A stretch of DNA of 13,734 bases from an uncultured Collinsella sp. (GTDB lineage: Bacteria; Actinomycetota; Coriobacteriia; Coriobacteriales; Coriobacteriaceae). Below, one piece after another: positions 1 through 6,215 of the stretch (position 1 is its first letter; each line of letters opens with the position of its first letter). The stretch is from assembly GCA_902489855.1 (NCBI GenBank), contig CABUBS010000034.1, forward strand, positions 1 through 13,734. Direction: 5' to 3'. Under the pieces are notes generated by a model. The model made no database searches and had not been told where the DNA came from. It saw nothing but the letters and a program-made list of their open reading frames with translations. The position numbers and the translations under genes were made by a program.

Positions 1-137
1 CGCCAGGGCCTCATCTGTCGGCCGGTTTTGAGAATCGGCTCGTCTGCGTAGATTTCGTTTGAGAAGCGGGTGGACTGATGGGTCCGGGCCTCGGCCATAA
101 TGCGCTCGATGAGCATCTTGATGTCCTGGTCGGCCAC
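1..137 (-). CDS. Unrecognised protein, N-terminal 45 codons (3' end outside window)
   Basis: An open frame without stops runs on the minus strand from a GTG at 135-137 to the left edge of the window, giving 45 codons. The GTG follows a purine-rich AGGAGAGGAG stretch, a good ribosome binding site, and a plausible promoter lies further upstream. The visible product is hydrophilic. It starts with an acidic and amphipathic helix-like stretch (roughly residues 3-18) followed by a Ser/Thr/Asn-containing stretch and a basic segment. There is no signal peptide or membrane segment in the visible part, so the protein is probably cytoplasmic. I do not recognise the family from this fragment. The ribosome binding site and open frame support a real gene; the function is unknown. 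Confidence 0.55.
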   Translation of the reverse strand, partial: MADQDIKMLIERIMAEARTHQSTRFSNEIYADEPILKTGRQMRPW

Positions 138-152
138 CGCTTCTCCTCTCCT

Positions 153-218
153 AACGCAGCTACGGTGACCTCATATCATAGCACAGCATCAAACAGATGT
201 TCGAGATACCGCTGCGTT
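153..218. repeat. 8-bp perfect inverted repeat flanking the promoter
   Basis: AACGCAGC (153-160) and GCTGCGTT (211-218) are perfect reverse complements separated by 50 bases. The arms bracket the putative promoter at 175-203, and one arm sits next to the ribosome binding site. This could be a bipartite operator or long-range mRNA pairing, or chance. Confidence 0.35.
175..203 (-). promoter_or_regulatory. Putative promoter for the leftmost minus-strand gene
   Basis: Read on the minus strand, a -10 hexamer TATGAT (+ positions 175-180, 5 of 6 matches to TATAAT) is preceded by a TG one base upstream, an extended -10. CGAACA (198-203, 3 of 6 matches to TTGACA) lies at a 17-base spacing. The start codon is about 37 bases downstream. 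This is by eye only. Confidence 0.45.
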
Positions 219-225
219 GATAGAT

Positions 226-942
226 TTAGAACAGGAGGGCGTAGATGACGGCGATGACGACGGAGGGGAGCATATTGGCCGTGCGGAAGGTCTGAGGACG
301 GATGAGGTTGACGCCGACGCAGAAGATGAGCATGGAGCCTACGAGCGAAAGGCTGTCGAGGGCTGCCGTGGTCATGATGGGGGAGAGCGCGCCGGCAAAC
401 AGCGTAATCGTCCCCTGGAACACGGCGACGGGCAGGGCGGAGAAAATACAGCCGCGTCCAAGCGAGGCCGTCATGGTGCAGACGATGATGCAGTCCAGCG
501 CTCCCTTGAGGGCGAGCGTGGACCAGTCGCCGAGCAGGCCGTCTTGGATTGATCCCACGATAGCCATGGCACCGATGCAGACGGTCAGCGATGTCGAGAC
601 AAAAGCGTTGGTGAACTCGTTATCGTCCTCACTGCCAGTCTTGCGCTTGAGCCATTCGCCAAGGTTCTCGATGGCGGCTTCCAAGTTGACGGCCTCGCCG
701 ATGAGCGAGCCGAGGGCGAACGAGACAATGAGCATGGTGGTGCCGGTGGTCGCTAGCGCCTTCCCATCGATAAGGAGCATCTTTTGCATGGTGCCGCCAA
801 GGCCGATAAACAGGACGCACAGCCCCGATGCTTTCATGAGCGTGTCTTGGATGCGCGGTGTAATGAAGCGGCCGCCCGCTAATCCCAAAAGACCGCCCGC
901 AACTAAAAGCACAACGTTGATGATTGTTCCCAAGCCCGGCAT
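226..942 (-). CDS. DUF554 family integral membrane protein (YqgA-like)
   Basis: A 238-residue polytopic membrane protein of the DUF554 family, to which E. coli YqgA belongs. Its function is not established; the family is predicted to be a membrane transporter. The product opens MPGLGTIIN, typical of the family, and has about seven hydrophobic segments. The conserved core GAMAIVGSIQDGL is at residues 124-136, followed by the family's LGRG and FQGTITL stretches. A charged hydrophilic loop (about residues 95-110, KRKTGSEDDNEF) separates the N-terminal helices from the core. The frame stays open upstream to 1011, but I chose the ATG at 940-942 because it fits the family N terminus and has AGGAGGG five bases upstream. 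It is preceded by a 118-base gap, so it may have its own promoter. Confidence 0.93.
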   Translation of the reverse strand: MPGLGTIINVVLLVAGGLLGLAGGRFITPRIQDTLMKASGLCVLFIGLGGTMQKMLLIDGKALATTGTTMLIVSFALGSLIGEAVNLEAAIENLGEWLKRKTGSEDDNEFTNAFVSTSLTVCIGAMAIVGSIQDGLLGDWSTLALKGALDCIIVCTMTASLGRGCIFSALPVAVFQGTITLFAGALSPIMTTAALDSLSLVGSMLIFCVGVNLIRPQTFRTANMLPSVVIAVIYALLF

Positions 943-959
943 GAGCCCTCCTGTATTGA

Positions 960-972
960 TGCCAACGTGGCA
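960..972. repeat. Short palindrome upstream of the DUF554 gene
   Basis: TGCCA (960-964) and TGGCA (968-972) form a perfect 5-bp inverted repeat around ACG. It lies just upstream of the ribosome binding site of the DUF554 gene on the minus strand. Possible operator; short enough to be chance. Confidence 0.25.
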
Positions 973-1060
973 ATCGTAGCAGAACGAAATGCGAGGCACA
1001 TCGCGACTCATCTAATACGTTATATAAGTGGTGTTAGGAATGATGCGCAGCATTTAAGCC

Positions 1061-2491
1061 TCAGGTGGTTGTCGGGACATAGGGATAGTATTCAAAGCGC
1101 AGTGTCATAAGCCGCTGCGGGGATTCAATAGCCGCGGCGATGATATTGGCATCGCGGGCACGATCAAACCCTTCGAGTTCGATCTGATACGAGACGTCTT
1201 GCATAATGTCCAGACGCCGCCAGGCTAGGAGTGTGTCGCCATCGAATTCCAAGGTCTTGCCTCCATCTGGAGCAACGGCGTATAGACGCAGCTTGGCGGT
1301 GGTTGCGGGGTCGACAACCGTGACCTTTTTAATTTCGTTTCGAGTATTCTTGGCGCCCAACAAGGTGAGCAGTGTTGGGGCCACGACCTCGCCCGATGGC
1401 AAAAAGACGACTTCGATGGATTCGGGAAATGCGATGATAGCCGACTTGCGGACGGGCTGATTGGCGGCGGCAACTTCGATGTTCGCAGCGTCGATGACCT
1501 CTGTGTGGTCGAGCGCGGCAAGCACGCAGCAGTTACCTTCATCGATCTCTTGAGGATCAGCAAGCCCCAGACTGTCCGCGAGTTCGGGATCGTTTGGATC
1601 GGTAGCGGGTTCATTCGGTGCTTCGAGAGAAGCTGGGACGCTGTTTGTCGGCGATGGCGTGTCGCCCGCACCTGCTTCTTTGTCCGCGCTCTCTTCTTGT
1701 ATGGTTGCGTTGATGGGTACGTCGTTTGAGGGGAGCGTCTTGGCGTCAAGCGCGGAGGGGAGAATTCCGATGGCTCCGGATCCGCTCCACTCCATTTCGA
1801 GAAGCGCCGGGTCGGCAAGAATGCGTTGCCTGCTTTGCGCGTGGGCATCGATTTCAATAGGGCCTGCCTCTATCCCTCGTGTAAGGCTGAGTGATCCGGC
1901 TGGCTTCTCGAAATGAGCGTCTGTGTCTTTGGTGCTGACGGCGTAGAACAGCAGGGACGCTTCTCCCGCCGCGATGGCATCGGTGTCGGCTTTGGTCAGC
2001 CGCAACGATGCCGTGAATGAGAGGGTGGGCTGCGTGTCGTCTGCATTCGCGGCGGCGCAGCCCAGACATATACCGCCTCCTTTCTCGAAAAACGTACCGT
2101 CGAAGGCGACCTTCGCTCCGTTCGCCGAGTCATCGACCGAAGCGATGTCGATGCGCAGCTCTAAATTGCATGGATCGCCATCTGCATCGAGCACAACCGA
2201 GCGCCACGTGCAGACGGCGCACCCCGCCTGGGAGCCGTTTGCCTTGTTCGAACGCTTGATATCCACGACTATCGAGCCGTCCGTATTACGACGAAGGCAT
2301 CCCGAGGTTGAGATCGCGGCCTGTGCGATCGAAAAACGCTTGCACGCAATGGCGCTCGACGGATTTGGTGCGGAACTTAGGGCTGCTGGTAAGGAGTCTG
2401 CCATGACGGGAGTCGCCCAAGCGGCGACAGGCGTTCCGGTTGCGAGCGCGCCGCAGAGTGCGACGACGGGCAAAAGGTTCTTCGATGCCAT
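1061..2491 (-). CDS. Large Cys-rich exported protein, last gene of surface cluster
   Basis: A 476-residue exported protein of unknown function. The N terminus (about residues 1-31) is a signal peptide with a hydrophobic core and Ala-rich cleavage region. An N-terminal domain (about 45-260) carries two CxxC motifs, C91-C94 and C142-C145, plus C50, C65 and C108. An acidic, Pro/Ser-rich linker (about 262-318) leads to a C-terminal beta-rich domain (about 319-476) that begins with a C321-C322 pair. No LPxTG-like motif, C-terminal hydrophobic tail or lipobox is evident, so it is presumably secreted or held by a partner. The ATG at 2489-2491 has AAGGAGAC upstream. It lies 18 bases after the tiny LAQTG gene, so it is very likely cotranscribed with it. 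I do not recognise the family; the paired cysteines suggest disulfides or metal binding, which is inference. Confidence 0.85.
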   Translation of the reverse strand: MASKNLLPVVALCGALATGTPVAAWATPVMADSLPAALSSAPNPSSAIACKRFSIAQAAISTSGCLRRNTDGSIVVDIKRSNKANGSQAGCAVCTWRSVVLDADGDPCNLELRIDIASVDDSANGAKVAFDGTFFEKGGGICLGCAAANADDTQPTLSFTASLRLTKADTDAIAAGEASLLFYAVSTKDTDAHFEKPAGSLSLTRGIEAGPIEIDAHAQSRQRILADPALLEMEWSGSGAIGILPSALDAKTLPSNDVPINATIQEESADKEAGAGDTPSPTNSVPASLEAPNEPATDPNDPELADSLGLADPQEIDEGNCCVLAALDHTEVIDAANIEVAAANQPVRKSAIIAFPESIEVVFLPSGEVVAPTLLTLLGAKNTRNEIKKVTVVDPATTAKLRLYAVAPDGGKTLEFDGDTLLAWRRLDIMQDVSYQIELEGFDRARDANIIAAAIESPQRLMTLRFEYYPYVPTTT

Positions 2492-2509
2492 GGGGTCTCC
2501 TTAGCTAAT

Positions 2510-2791
2510 TTAGTGCGGCCTGTCCGTGTTTTGTTTCTGGCTGCGTTTGATGTGCAGGCCGAGGCCGGCGGTTCCCGCGCCTGCTGCTGTGGCGCCTGCT
2601 GCCAAGAGCCATCGTCCATCGCCTGTCTGCGCCAATGGTTCCTCGCGGTCGCCGCGGTCGAGCCCCGAGAGGTCGATCGTCACTTGCGTGGCGGCCTGCG
2701 CCTGTTCTTGCTGGGCAAAGGCCATGGCTGGGCCAAACGCTAGGATGCTGACGGCGGCGGCCAGGGCGACGGCCTTATGCCGTGTGCGCAC
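2510..2791 (-). CDS. Tiny wall-anchored protein with LAQTG sorting signal
   Basis: A 93-residue protein with both ends of a sortase substrate and almost nothing between. Residues 1-26 are a signal peptide (basic RTRHK, then a hydrophobic stretch ending AMAFA). LAQTG is at residues 53-57, followed by a hydrophobic Ala/Gly-rich segment and a basic tail (KRSQK). The mature exposed part is therefore only about 30 residues, Gln/Ala-rich then acidic. LAxTG is the pattern associated with class E sortases of high-GC Actinobacteria; no sortase is in this window. I chose the GTG at 2789-2791 because the signal peptide starts right there; it overlaps the upstream gene by 17 bases, suggesting translational coupling. 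A TTG at 2819-2821 in the same frame would add ten residues. Confidence 0.78.
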   Translation of the reverse strand: MRTRHKAVALAAAVSILAFGPAMAFAQQEQAQAATQVTIDLSGLDRGDREEPLAQTGDGRWLLAAGATAAGAGTAGLGLHIKRSQKQNTDRPH

Positions 2792-3374
2792 CGGGCTCGA
2801 CCGTCCAGGTGATCGTTGCAACCTGATCGCCTTCGCCGGTTACGTGGAAGATATCGCGCGTGACGCGGGCGACGTTTCCGCTTGTCTTGAGCTTAATTTT
2901 GTCCGTGCCGCCGGCAATGCCCTGGTAGCCCATGTCGAAGGCTGCATTCTTGGAAAGATCGAGGCCTGTCCCCTGCGTTGCGGCACTGGCGTTCTGGAGT
3001 GCGCCGTCGGGGCCGACCTTAAAGTCGATGGAGTTCTGCGCGGTTCCGGCCTTGGCGTCGGCGGCAATGGTCCAGGTGTTCATGGCGTCGATTTTCATGT
3101 TGGTGACATGGATGCCGTAGGCCGAAAGATTGTCGATGGTGATCGCGTCTTCTGAGGGACCCTGAAGCGTGCCGTCGGCTTGGGCGACGAAGGGAATAAC
3201 CGTCGGTGCGTTGAACTTGATGTTGTCGATCTCGGTCTTGACCATTACCTTCGTGGTTCCAACACGCCCGGCTGCCATAGCTGGCGTCGGGGCGGCGCCC
3301 ATTGCGAGCGCGAGCGCGAGCCCTGCACCCACGACGAGCGTTCTGGCTCCGTTCATATTCCTGGTGATGTCCAT
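2775..3374 (-). CDS. Secreted beta-rich surface protein (fimbrial/TasA- or WxL-like fold suspected)
   Basis: A 199-residue secreted protein. Residues 1-35 form a signal peptide (basic start, long Ala/Leu core, PAMAA cleavage region). The mature part alternates short hydrophobic strands with Asp/Asn/Gly turns, as in Ig-like or jelly-roll surface domains. It starts KVMVKTEIDNIKF and ends in a strand ATITWTVEP. It has no cysteine, sorting motif or C-terminal membrane segment. The layout recalls small secreted fibre-forming or WxL-type proteins, but I see no diagnostic motif and leave the family open. The start at 3372-3374 has AAAGGAAC upstream. It lies 89 bases after the membrane-anchored gene and overlaps the LAQTG gene, so the three are probably one transcript and may act together at the cell surface. 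Confidence 0.82.
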   Translation of the reverse strand: MDITRNMNGARTLVVGAGLALALAMGAAPTPAMAAGRVGTTKVMVKTEIDNIKFNAPTVIPFVAQADGTLQGPSEDAITIDNLSAYGIHVTNMKIDAMNTWTIAADAKAGTAQNSIDFKVGPDGALQNASAATQGTGLDLSKNAAFDMGYQGIAGGTDKIKLKTSGNVARVTRDIFHVTGEGDQVATITWTVEPGAHTA

Positions 3375-3394
3375 GGTCGTTCCTTTCTATTCGC

Positions 3395-3411
3395 CGCGGG
3401 CCGTCCCCGCG
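3395..3411. repeat. GC-rich hairpin ahead of the secreted-protein start
   Basis: CGCGGG (3395-3400) pairs perfectly with CCCGCG (3406-3411) around a 5-base loop. It lies just upstream of the ribosome binding site of the 3374 gene on the minus strand, in the only sizeable gap of the cluster. It could stabilise the downstream mRNA or partly attenuate transcription; there is no T-run. Confidence 0.4.
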
Positions 3412-3463
3412 ATGATTGGACGAATGCTGGTGAATCGCGTGCGGTGCCGCGTCGACCGGAAAG

Positions 3464-3973
3464 CTAGTTCTCGGCTTGCTCAACCCGTACCTTGACGCGT
3501 GTCGGGTTGCCGTGGCTGTCATAGGTCTTGGCCTCAAGCGCCTGGATCTCGATGTACGCCTCACCTTCCTCGATGTCGCCGGCGGGGCATGTCTCGACCG
3601 TTTTGCCGGTCTCGACCACATCGGATTCGTATATGGTCTCGTCGTTTTGGATGACGCGGAATCGCTGGGGAAATTTATTGTCTTGGACGTTTTGCACGTT
3701 GACGCGCAGCTTGCCGTCCTCCTGCAGCTGAGCGACCGGCGCGACCGAAATCGTCATCATGTTGTCGCGGACGATGGCATCGAGCTCATCTTGGATCTCT
3801 TGGCGCGATTTGCCCTCGGCCGTCGTAACCGAGGCGCCCGCTTCGGGTACGGGCTGCGACTGCCAGGCGTACAAGCCTACGGCGACGAGGGCACAGACGA
3901 TAGCCAAACAGACAGCGATGAGTTTCTTGCGATGCCCCAGACTCGCGAGTCGGGGCAACTTCTTCGCGCTCAT
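3464..3973 (-). CDS. Membrane-anchored extracellular protein of surface cluster
   Basis: A 169-residue protein with a short basic cytoplasmic N terminus (KK and RKK motifs, residues 4-17), one hydrophobic helix at about 18-36, and an extracellular part of about 130 residues. The extracellular part begins with a Pro/Ala/Ser/Thr stretch (39-53) and a predicted amphipathic helix (RQEIQDELDAIV, 57-68). A beta-rich domain follows whose closing strands read RVKVRVEQ. With no cleavage site evident it is probably a signal-anchored type II protein. The ATG is preceded by AAGGAC, and the start overlaps the stop of the upstream gene in an ATGA tetranucleotide, typical of translational coupling. I do not recognise a named family. 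The neighbours suggest a role in assembling or holding surface proteins, which is inference. Confidence 0.82.
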   Translation of the reverse strand: MSAKKLPRLASLGHRKKLIAVCLAIVCALVAVGLYAWQSQPVPEAGASVTTAEGKSRQEIQDELDAIVRDNMMTISVAPVAQLQEDGKLRVNVQNVQDNKFPQRFRVIQNDETIYESDVVETGKTVETCPAGDIEEGEAYIEIQALEAKTYDSHGNPTRVKVRVEQAEN

Positions 3974-4266
3974 GCGGCGTCCTTGGTGGTGTAGACGCGT
4001 GCGAACGTGGACGGGTCCGCTCCAAAGAGCATATGAAGCATCAGGCGGCGCGAGTAGACAAGCTCATCGAAGTCGGGAGGGAGCTCGATGTCGTGGATGC
4101 GTGCGATGTGGTGGGCGAGTGCCGAGAACGACTCGGGGTCGCAGATCACATCGGTGGTGACGTGGTAGACCGTCGTGCCGGGGAATGCCTCTTCTTCGAA
4201 AGGCAGGAGATGGGGATCGTCGTCGACTTCGATGGCGACGCCGTACTGGGGCCAGTAATATGCCAT
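3970..4266 (-). CDS. Small protein resembling half of a DUF559-type nuclease fold
   Basis: A 98-residue soluble protein. It opens with AYYWPQYGVAIEVDDD (residues 2-17), which resembles the strand carrying the acidic residues in DUF559/Vsr-like PD-(D/E)xK proteins (pattern WPxxxLxxExD). The downstream part (about 32-58, VYHVTTDVICDPESFSALA) resembles the end of that domain, where a strand is followed by 'v' plus a helix. The usual N-terminal half and the long helix between these strands are absent, so it may be a shortened, catalytically dead relative; this is my reading of motifs, not a database match. I chose the ATG at 4264-4266 because AGGGAGG lies six bases upstream. The same frame is open to 4413 but the extra residues look non-coding. 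It is the first gene of the surface cluster and overlaps the next by ATGA. Confidence 0.68.
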   Translation of the reverse strand: MAYYWPQYGVAIEVDDDPHLLPFEEEAFPGTTVYHVTTDVICDPESFSALAHHIARIHDIELPPDFDELVYSRRLMLHMLFGADPSTFARVYTTKDAA

Positions 4267-4339
4267 GGGAACCTCCCTGCTTCTGGGGCCAAAACTTCTA
4301 TCGGTTTGGCTGTCGATGCCGACCGTATCAGCCACAACT

Positions 4340-4373
4340 TGACCAAAAGCTGACCAAATGCTTGACGGATTCG
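4340..4373. repeat. 11-bp tandem direct repeats (TGACCAAAWGC)
   Basis: TGACCAAAAGC (4340-4350) is followed directly by TGACCAAATGC (4351-4361), with one mismatch. A degenerate third unit begins with TGAC at 4363. An 11-bp period places the units on one face of the helix, as in sites of OmpR/PhoB-type response regulators, which bind 11-bp direct repeats. The repeat lies 74-100 bases upstream of the minus-strand cluster start. Confidence 0.55.
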
Positions 4374-4396
4374 CATCGTCGCAGGTAGTTGGTGGT

Positions 4397-4418
4397 AAAA
4401 AATACTTCAACATTTTTT
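4397..4418. repeat. AT-rich dyad AAAAAAT/ATTTTTT
   Basis: AAAAAAT (4397-4403) and ATTTTTT (4412-4418) are perfect inverted repeats with an 8-base loop. An A-tract dyad like this could bend DNA, or form a weak hairpin in either direction. First of three adjacent dyads. Confidence 0.45.
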
Positions 4419-4421
4419 GAG

Positions 4422-4444
4422 CGCCAATTTCGCGATCGTTGGCG
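4422..4444. repeat. Dyad CGCCAA-N11-TTGGCG, LysR-like geometry
   Basis: CGCCAA (4422-4427) and TTGGCG (4439-4444) are perfect inverted repeats separated by exactly 11 bases. Half-sites spaced like this are typical of LysR-type regulators (T-N11-A). It is centred about 180 bases upstream of the dehydrogenase start. No LysR gene lies in the window. Confidence 0.45.
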
Positions 4445-4449
4445 GCAAA

Positions 4450-4472
4450 GCGATATGTGTAAAAAACATCGC
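4450..4472. repeat. Dyad GCGATaTGT/ACATCGC
   Basis: GCGATATGT (4450-4458) pairs with ACATCGC (4466-4472) if one A is bulged, around an A-rich loop. Third consecutive dyad in the same region. Confidence 0.4.
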
Positions 4473-4501
4473 CTGCCGAGATGTGGCGGCCGCTCGCCGA
4501 A

Positions 4502-4529
4502 TTGCACGAACGTAAAAATCCTCAATTAT
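4502..4529 (+). promoter_or_regulatory. Weak promoter candidate for the dehydrogenase operon
   Basis: TTGCAC (4502-4507) and AATTAT (4524-4529) are 16 bases apart, with 3 of 6 and 4 of 6 consensus matches. The ATG at 4612 is about 80 bases downstream. Low confidence; no better pair was seen. Confidence 0.28.
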
Positions 4530-4611
4530 GGAGACGGTCTCGAACACGTCAACGAAACGATGCGGTAACATCTCCCTGCAAACACTGTAGTTAGCTAAAG
4601 GGGAGTTCTGC

Positions 4612-6213
4612 ATGTCTGCAACCATCAAACCCTTCACCGATGAGTACGAGGAATACGGTCGCGATGAGTCTCGTTCGTCGGGCGAGGCCTCGAGCATTTC
4701 GTTTCCGACATCGGAAGACGAGGTTCGCGCCATCCTGCGGCAGCTCCATGCCGAGCGTGTCCCGGTAACGGTTCAGGGCGCTCGAACGGGCCTCGCCGCC
4801 GGCGCCGTGCCCCATGGCGGCCACATCCTCAATACCTCCCGTATGAATCGCTACCTAGGCCTTTGCCGCGATGAACAGGGTCGCTTTCTGCTTCGCGTAG
4901 AGCCGGGCGTCGTGCTGTCTGAGCTGCGCAAGCAGCTGGGCAAGAAGATACTTCCGACCGTAGGTTGGGACCAGGCTTCGCTTAAGGCTTACGAGGAATT
5001 CCAGGAAGCCCCCGAGCAGTTCTTTCCTACCGATCCCACCGAGGCATCTGCCTGCCTGGGCGGTATGGCGGCATGCAACGCTTCCGGCGCCCGTAGCTAC
5101 GCTTACGGCCCCATGCGTCCGCACGTCACGGGCCTTCACGTCGCGCTGACCGATGGCGACCTGGTCGAGCTTCAGCGCGGCGAGGTTTTTGCGCACGGTC
5201 GCCGCCTTTCGCTCGTGACAACGGAAGGCCGTGCGCTCGAGCTCGATCTTCCCGCCTACACCATGCCCAAGACCAAAAATGCTTCGGGCTATTTTGTTGC
5301 GGACGACATGGATGCCATCGACCTCTTTATCGGCGCCTGCGGCACGCTCGGCGTCATTACGGAGCTCGAGATTGCCCTGCAGCCGGCACCGGCGGTCGTT
5401 TGGGGTGTGAGCTGCTTTTTCGATAGCGAAGACAAGGCCGTGTCCTTCACCGATTCCGTGCGCCCCGTTCTATCCCGTGCGTCGGCTATCGAATATTTCG
5501 ATGAGGGCGCCCTGGATATCCTACGTCGCCAGCGCGAGCAGTCGACCGCGTTCGCCTCGCTGCCGGCGCTCGACAAAGAGGCCAAGGTCTGCGTTTACGT
5601 GGAGCTCGACTGCGATGATGAAGCCCAGGCGATTGAGGAACTGTATCACCTGGGGTGGGTATTGGAGCTTGCGGGCGGCCGTGACGATGCGACCTGGGTC
5701 GCGCGCACCGAGGTCGATCGCGAATGCCAGCGATTCTTCCGCCATGCGGTCCCCGAGAGTGTCAACATGCTCATCGATGAGCGTCGTCGCACCGACCCCA
5801 CCATTACCAAGCTGGGCTCGGATATGTCGGTACCCAACGCGCGCCTGGCCGATGTCGTTGCGCTCTATCGCCGCACGCTGGCCGAAAGCGGGCTTGAGTC
5901 TGCCGCCTGGGGACACATTGGTAACAACCATCTGCATGTGAATATCCTCCCGCGCGACTCTGAGGATTACCGCCGCGGTGGCGAGCTCTTTGCCCAGTGG
6001 GCTGCCGAGGTTACGGCAATGGGCGGCGCCGTTTCTGCCGAGCATGGCGTCGGCAAGATTAAGGCGGGCTTTTTGGAGACGATGTACGGCCACGAGGCCA
6101 TGGTCGAATCGGCTCGACTCAAGCTACAGCTCGATCCTGCCGGGCAACTGGGTCGTGGCAACCTGTTTTCGGAGAAGCTCTTGGATGAACTCGTCCAGAA
6201 AGGGGGCGCGTGA
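4612..6213 (+). CDS. GlcD/LctD-family FAD-linked 2-hydroxyacid dehydrogenase
   Basis: A 533-residue cytoplasmic flavoprotein that would oxidise a 2-hydroxyacid such as D-lactate or glycolate to the 2-oxoacid. Residues about 28-270 are the FAD_binding_4 (PCMH-type) domain, with GARTGLAAGAVP at 56-67 and the closing CGTLGVITE stretch. The rest is an FAD-oxidase C-terminal domain with GHIGNNHLHVN at 434-444 and AEHGVGK at 476-482. The usual motif is close to GHxGDGNLH, so NN replaces DG here. At 533 residues it is longer than the roughly 460-500 of common GlcD or LctD proteins. The extra length probably includes the insert around residues 115-140. The start follows AAAGGGGAG. The two Etf genes follow at once, so the electron acceptor is almost certainly that Etf. 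Lactate is the most likely substrate by analogy with LctBCD, but the sequence does not fix it. Confidence 0.9.
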   Translation: MSATIKPFTDEYEEYGRDESRSSGEASSISFPTSEDEVRAILRQLHAERVPVTVQGARTGLAAGAVPHGGHILNTSRMNRYLGLCRDEQGRFLLRVEPGVVLSELRKQLGKKILPTVGWDQASLKAYEEFQEAPEQFFPTDPTEASACLGGMAACNASGARSYAYGPMRPHVTGLHVALTDGDLVELQRGEVFAHGRRLSLVTTEGRALELDLPAYTMPKTKNASGYFVADDMDAIDLFIGACGTLGVITELEIALQPAPAVVWGVSCFFDSEDKAVSFTDSVRPVLSRASAIEYFDEGALDILRRQREQSTAFASLPALDKEAKVCVYVELDCDDEAQAIEELYHLGWVLELAGGRDDATWVARTEVDRECQRFFRHAVPESVNMLIDERRRTDPTITKLGSDMSVPNARLADVVALYRRTLAESGLESAAWGHIGNNHLHVNILPRDSEDYRRGGELFAQWAAEVTAMGGAVSAEHGVGKIKAGFLETMYGHEAMVESARLKLQLDPAGQLGRGNLFSEKLLDELVQKGGA

Positions 6214-6215
6214 AG

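Larger units (their letters stand above)
4267..4611. other. 345-bp divergent regulatory region without genes
   Basis: This is the longest gene-free stretch, lying between the minus-strand surface cluster and the plus-strand Etf-linked dehydrogenase operon. It is more AT-rich than its surroundings between about 4390 and 4540. It contains 11-bp direct repeats (4340-4373), three dyads in a row (4397-4472), and a weak plus-strand promoter candidate (4502-4529). I found no convincing small coding frame with a ribosome binding site. No clear -35/-10 pair stands out for the minus-strand cluster. Confidence 0.75.

Noticed and set aside
302..979. Plus-strand open frame of 225 codons opposite the DUF554 gene
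   Set aside because: No start signal or domain; DUF554 on the other strand explains the sequence.
943..1011. Longer N terminus for the DUF554 protein
   Set aside because: The extra 23 residues do not resemble the family N terminus and the downstream ATG has a strong ribosome binding site.
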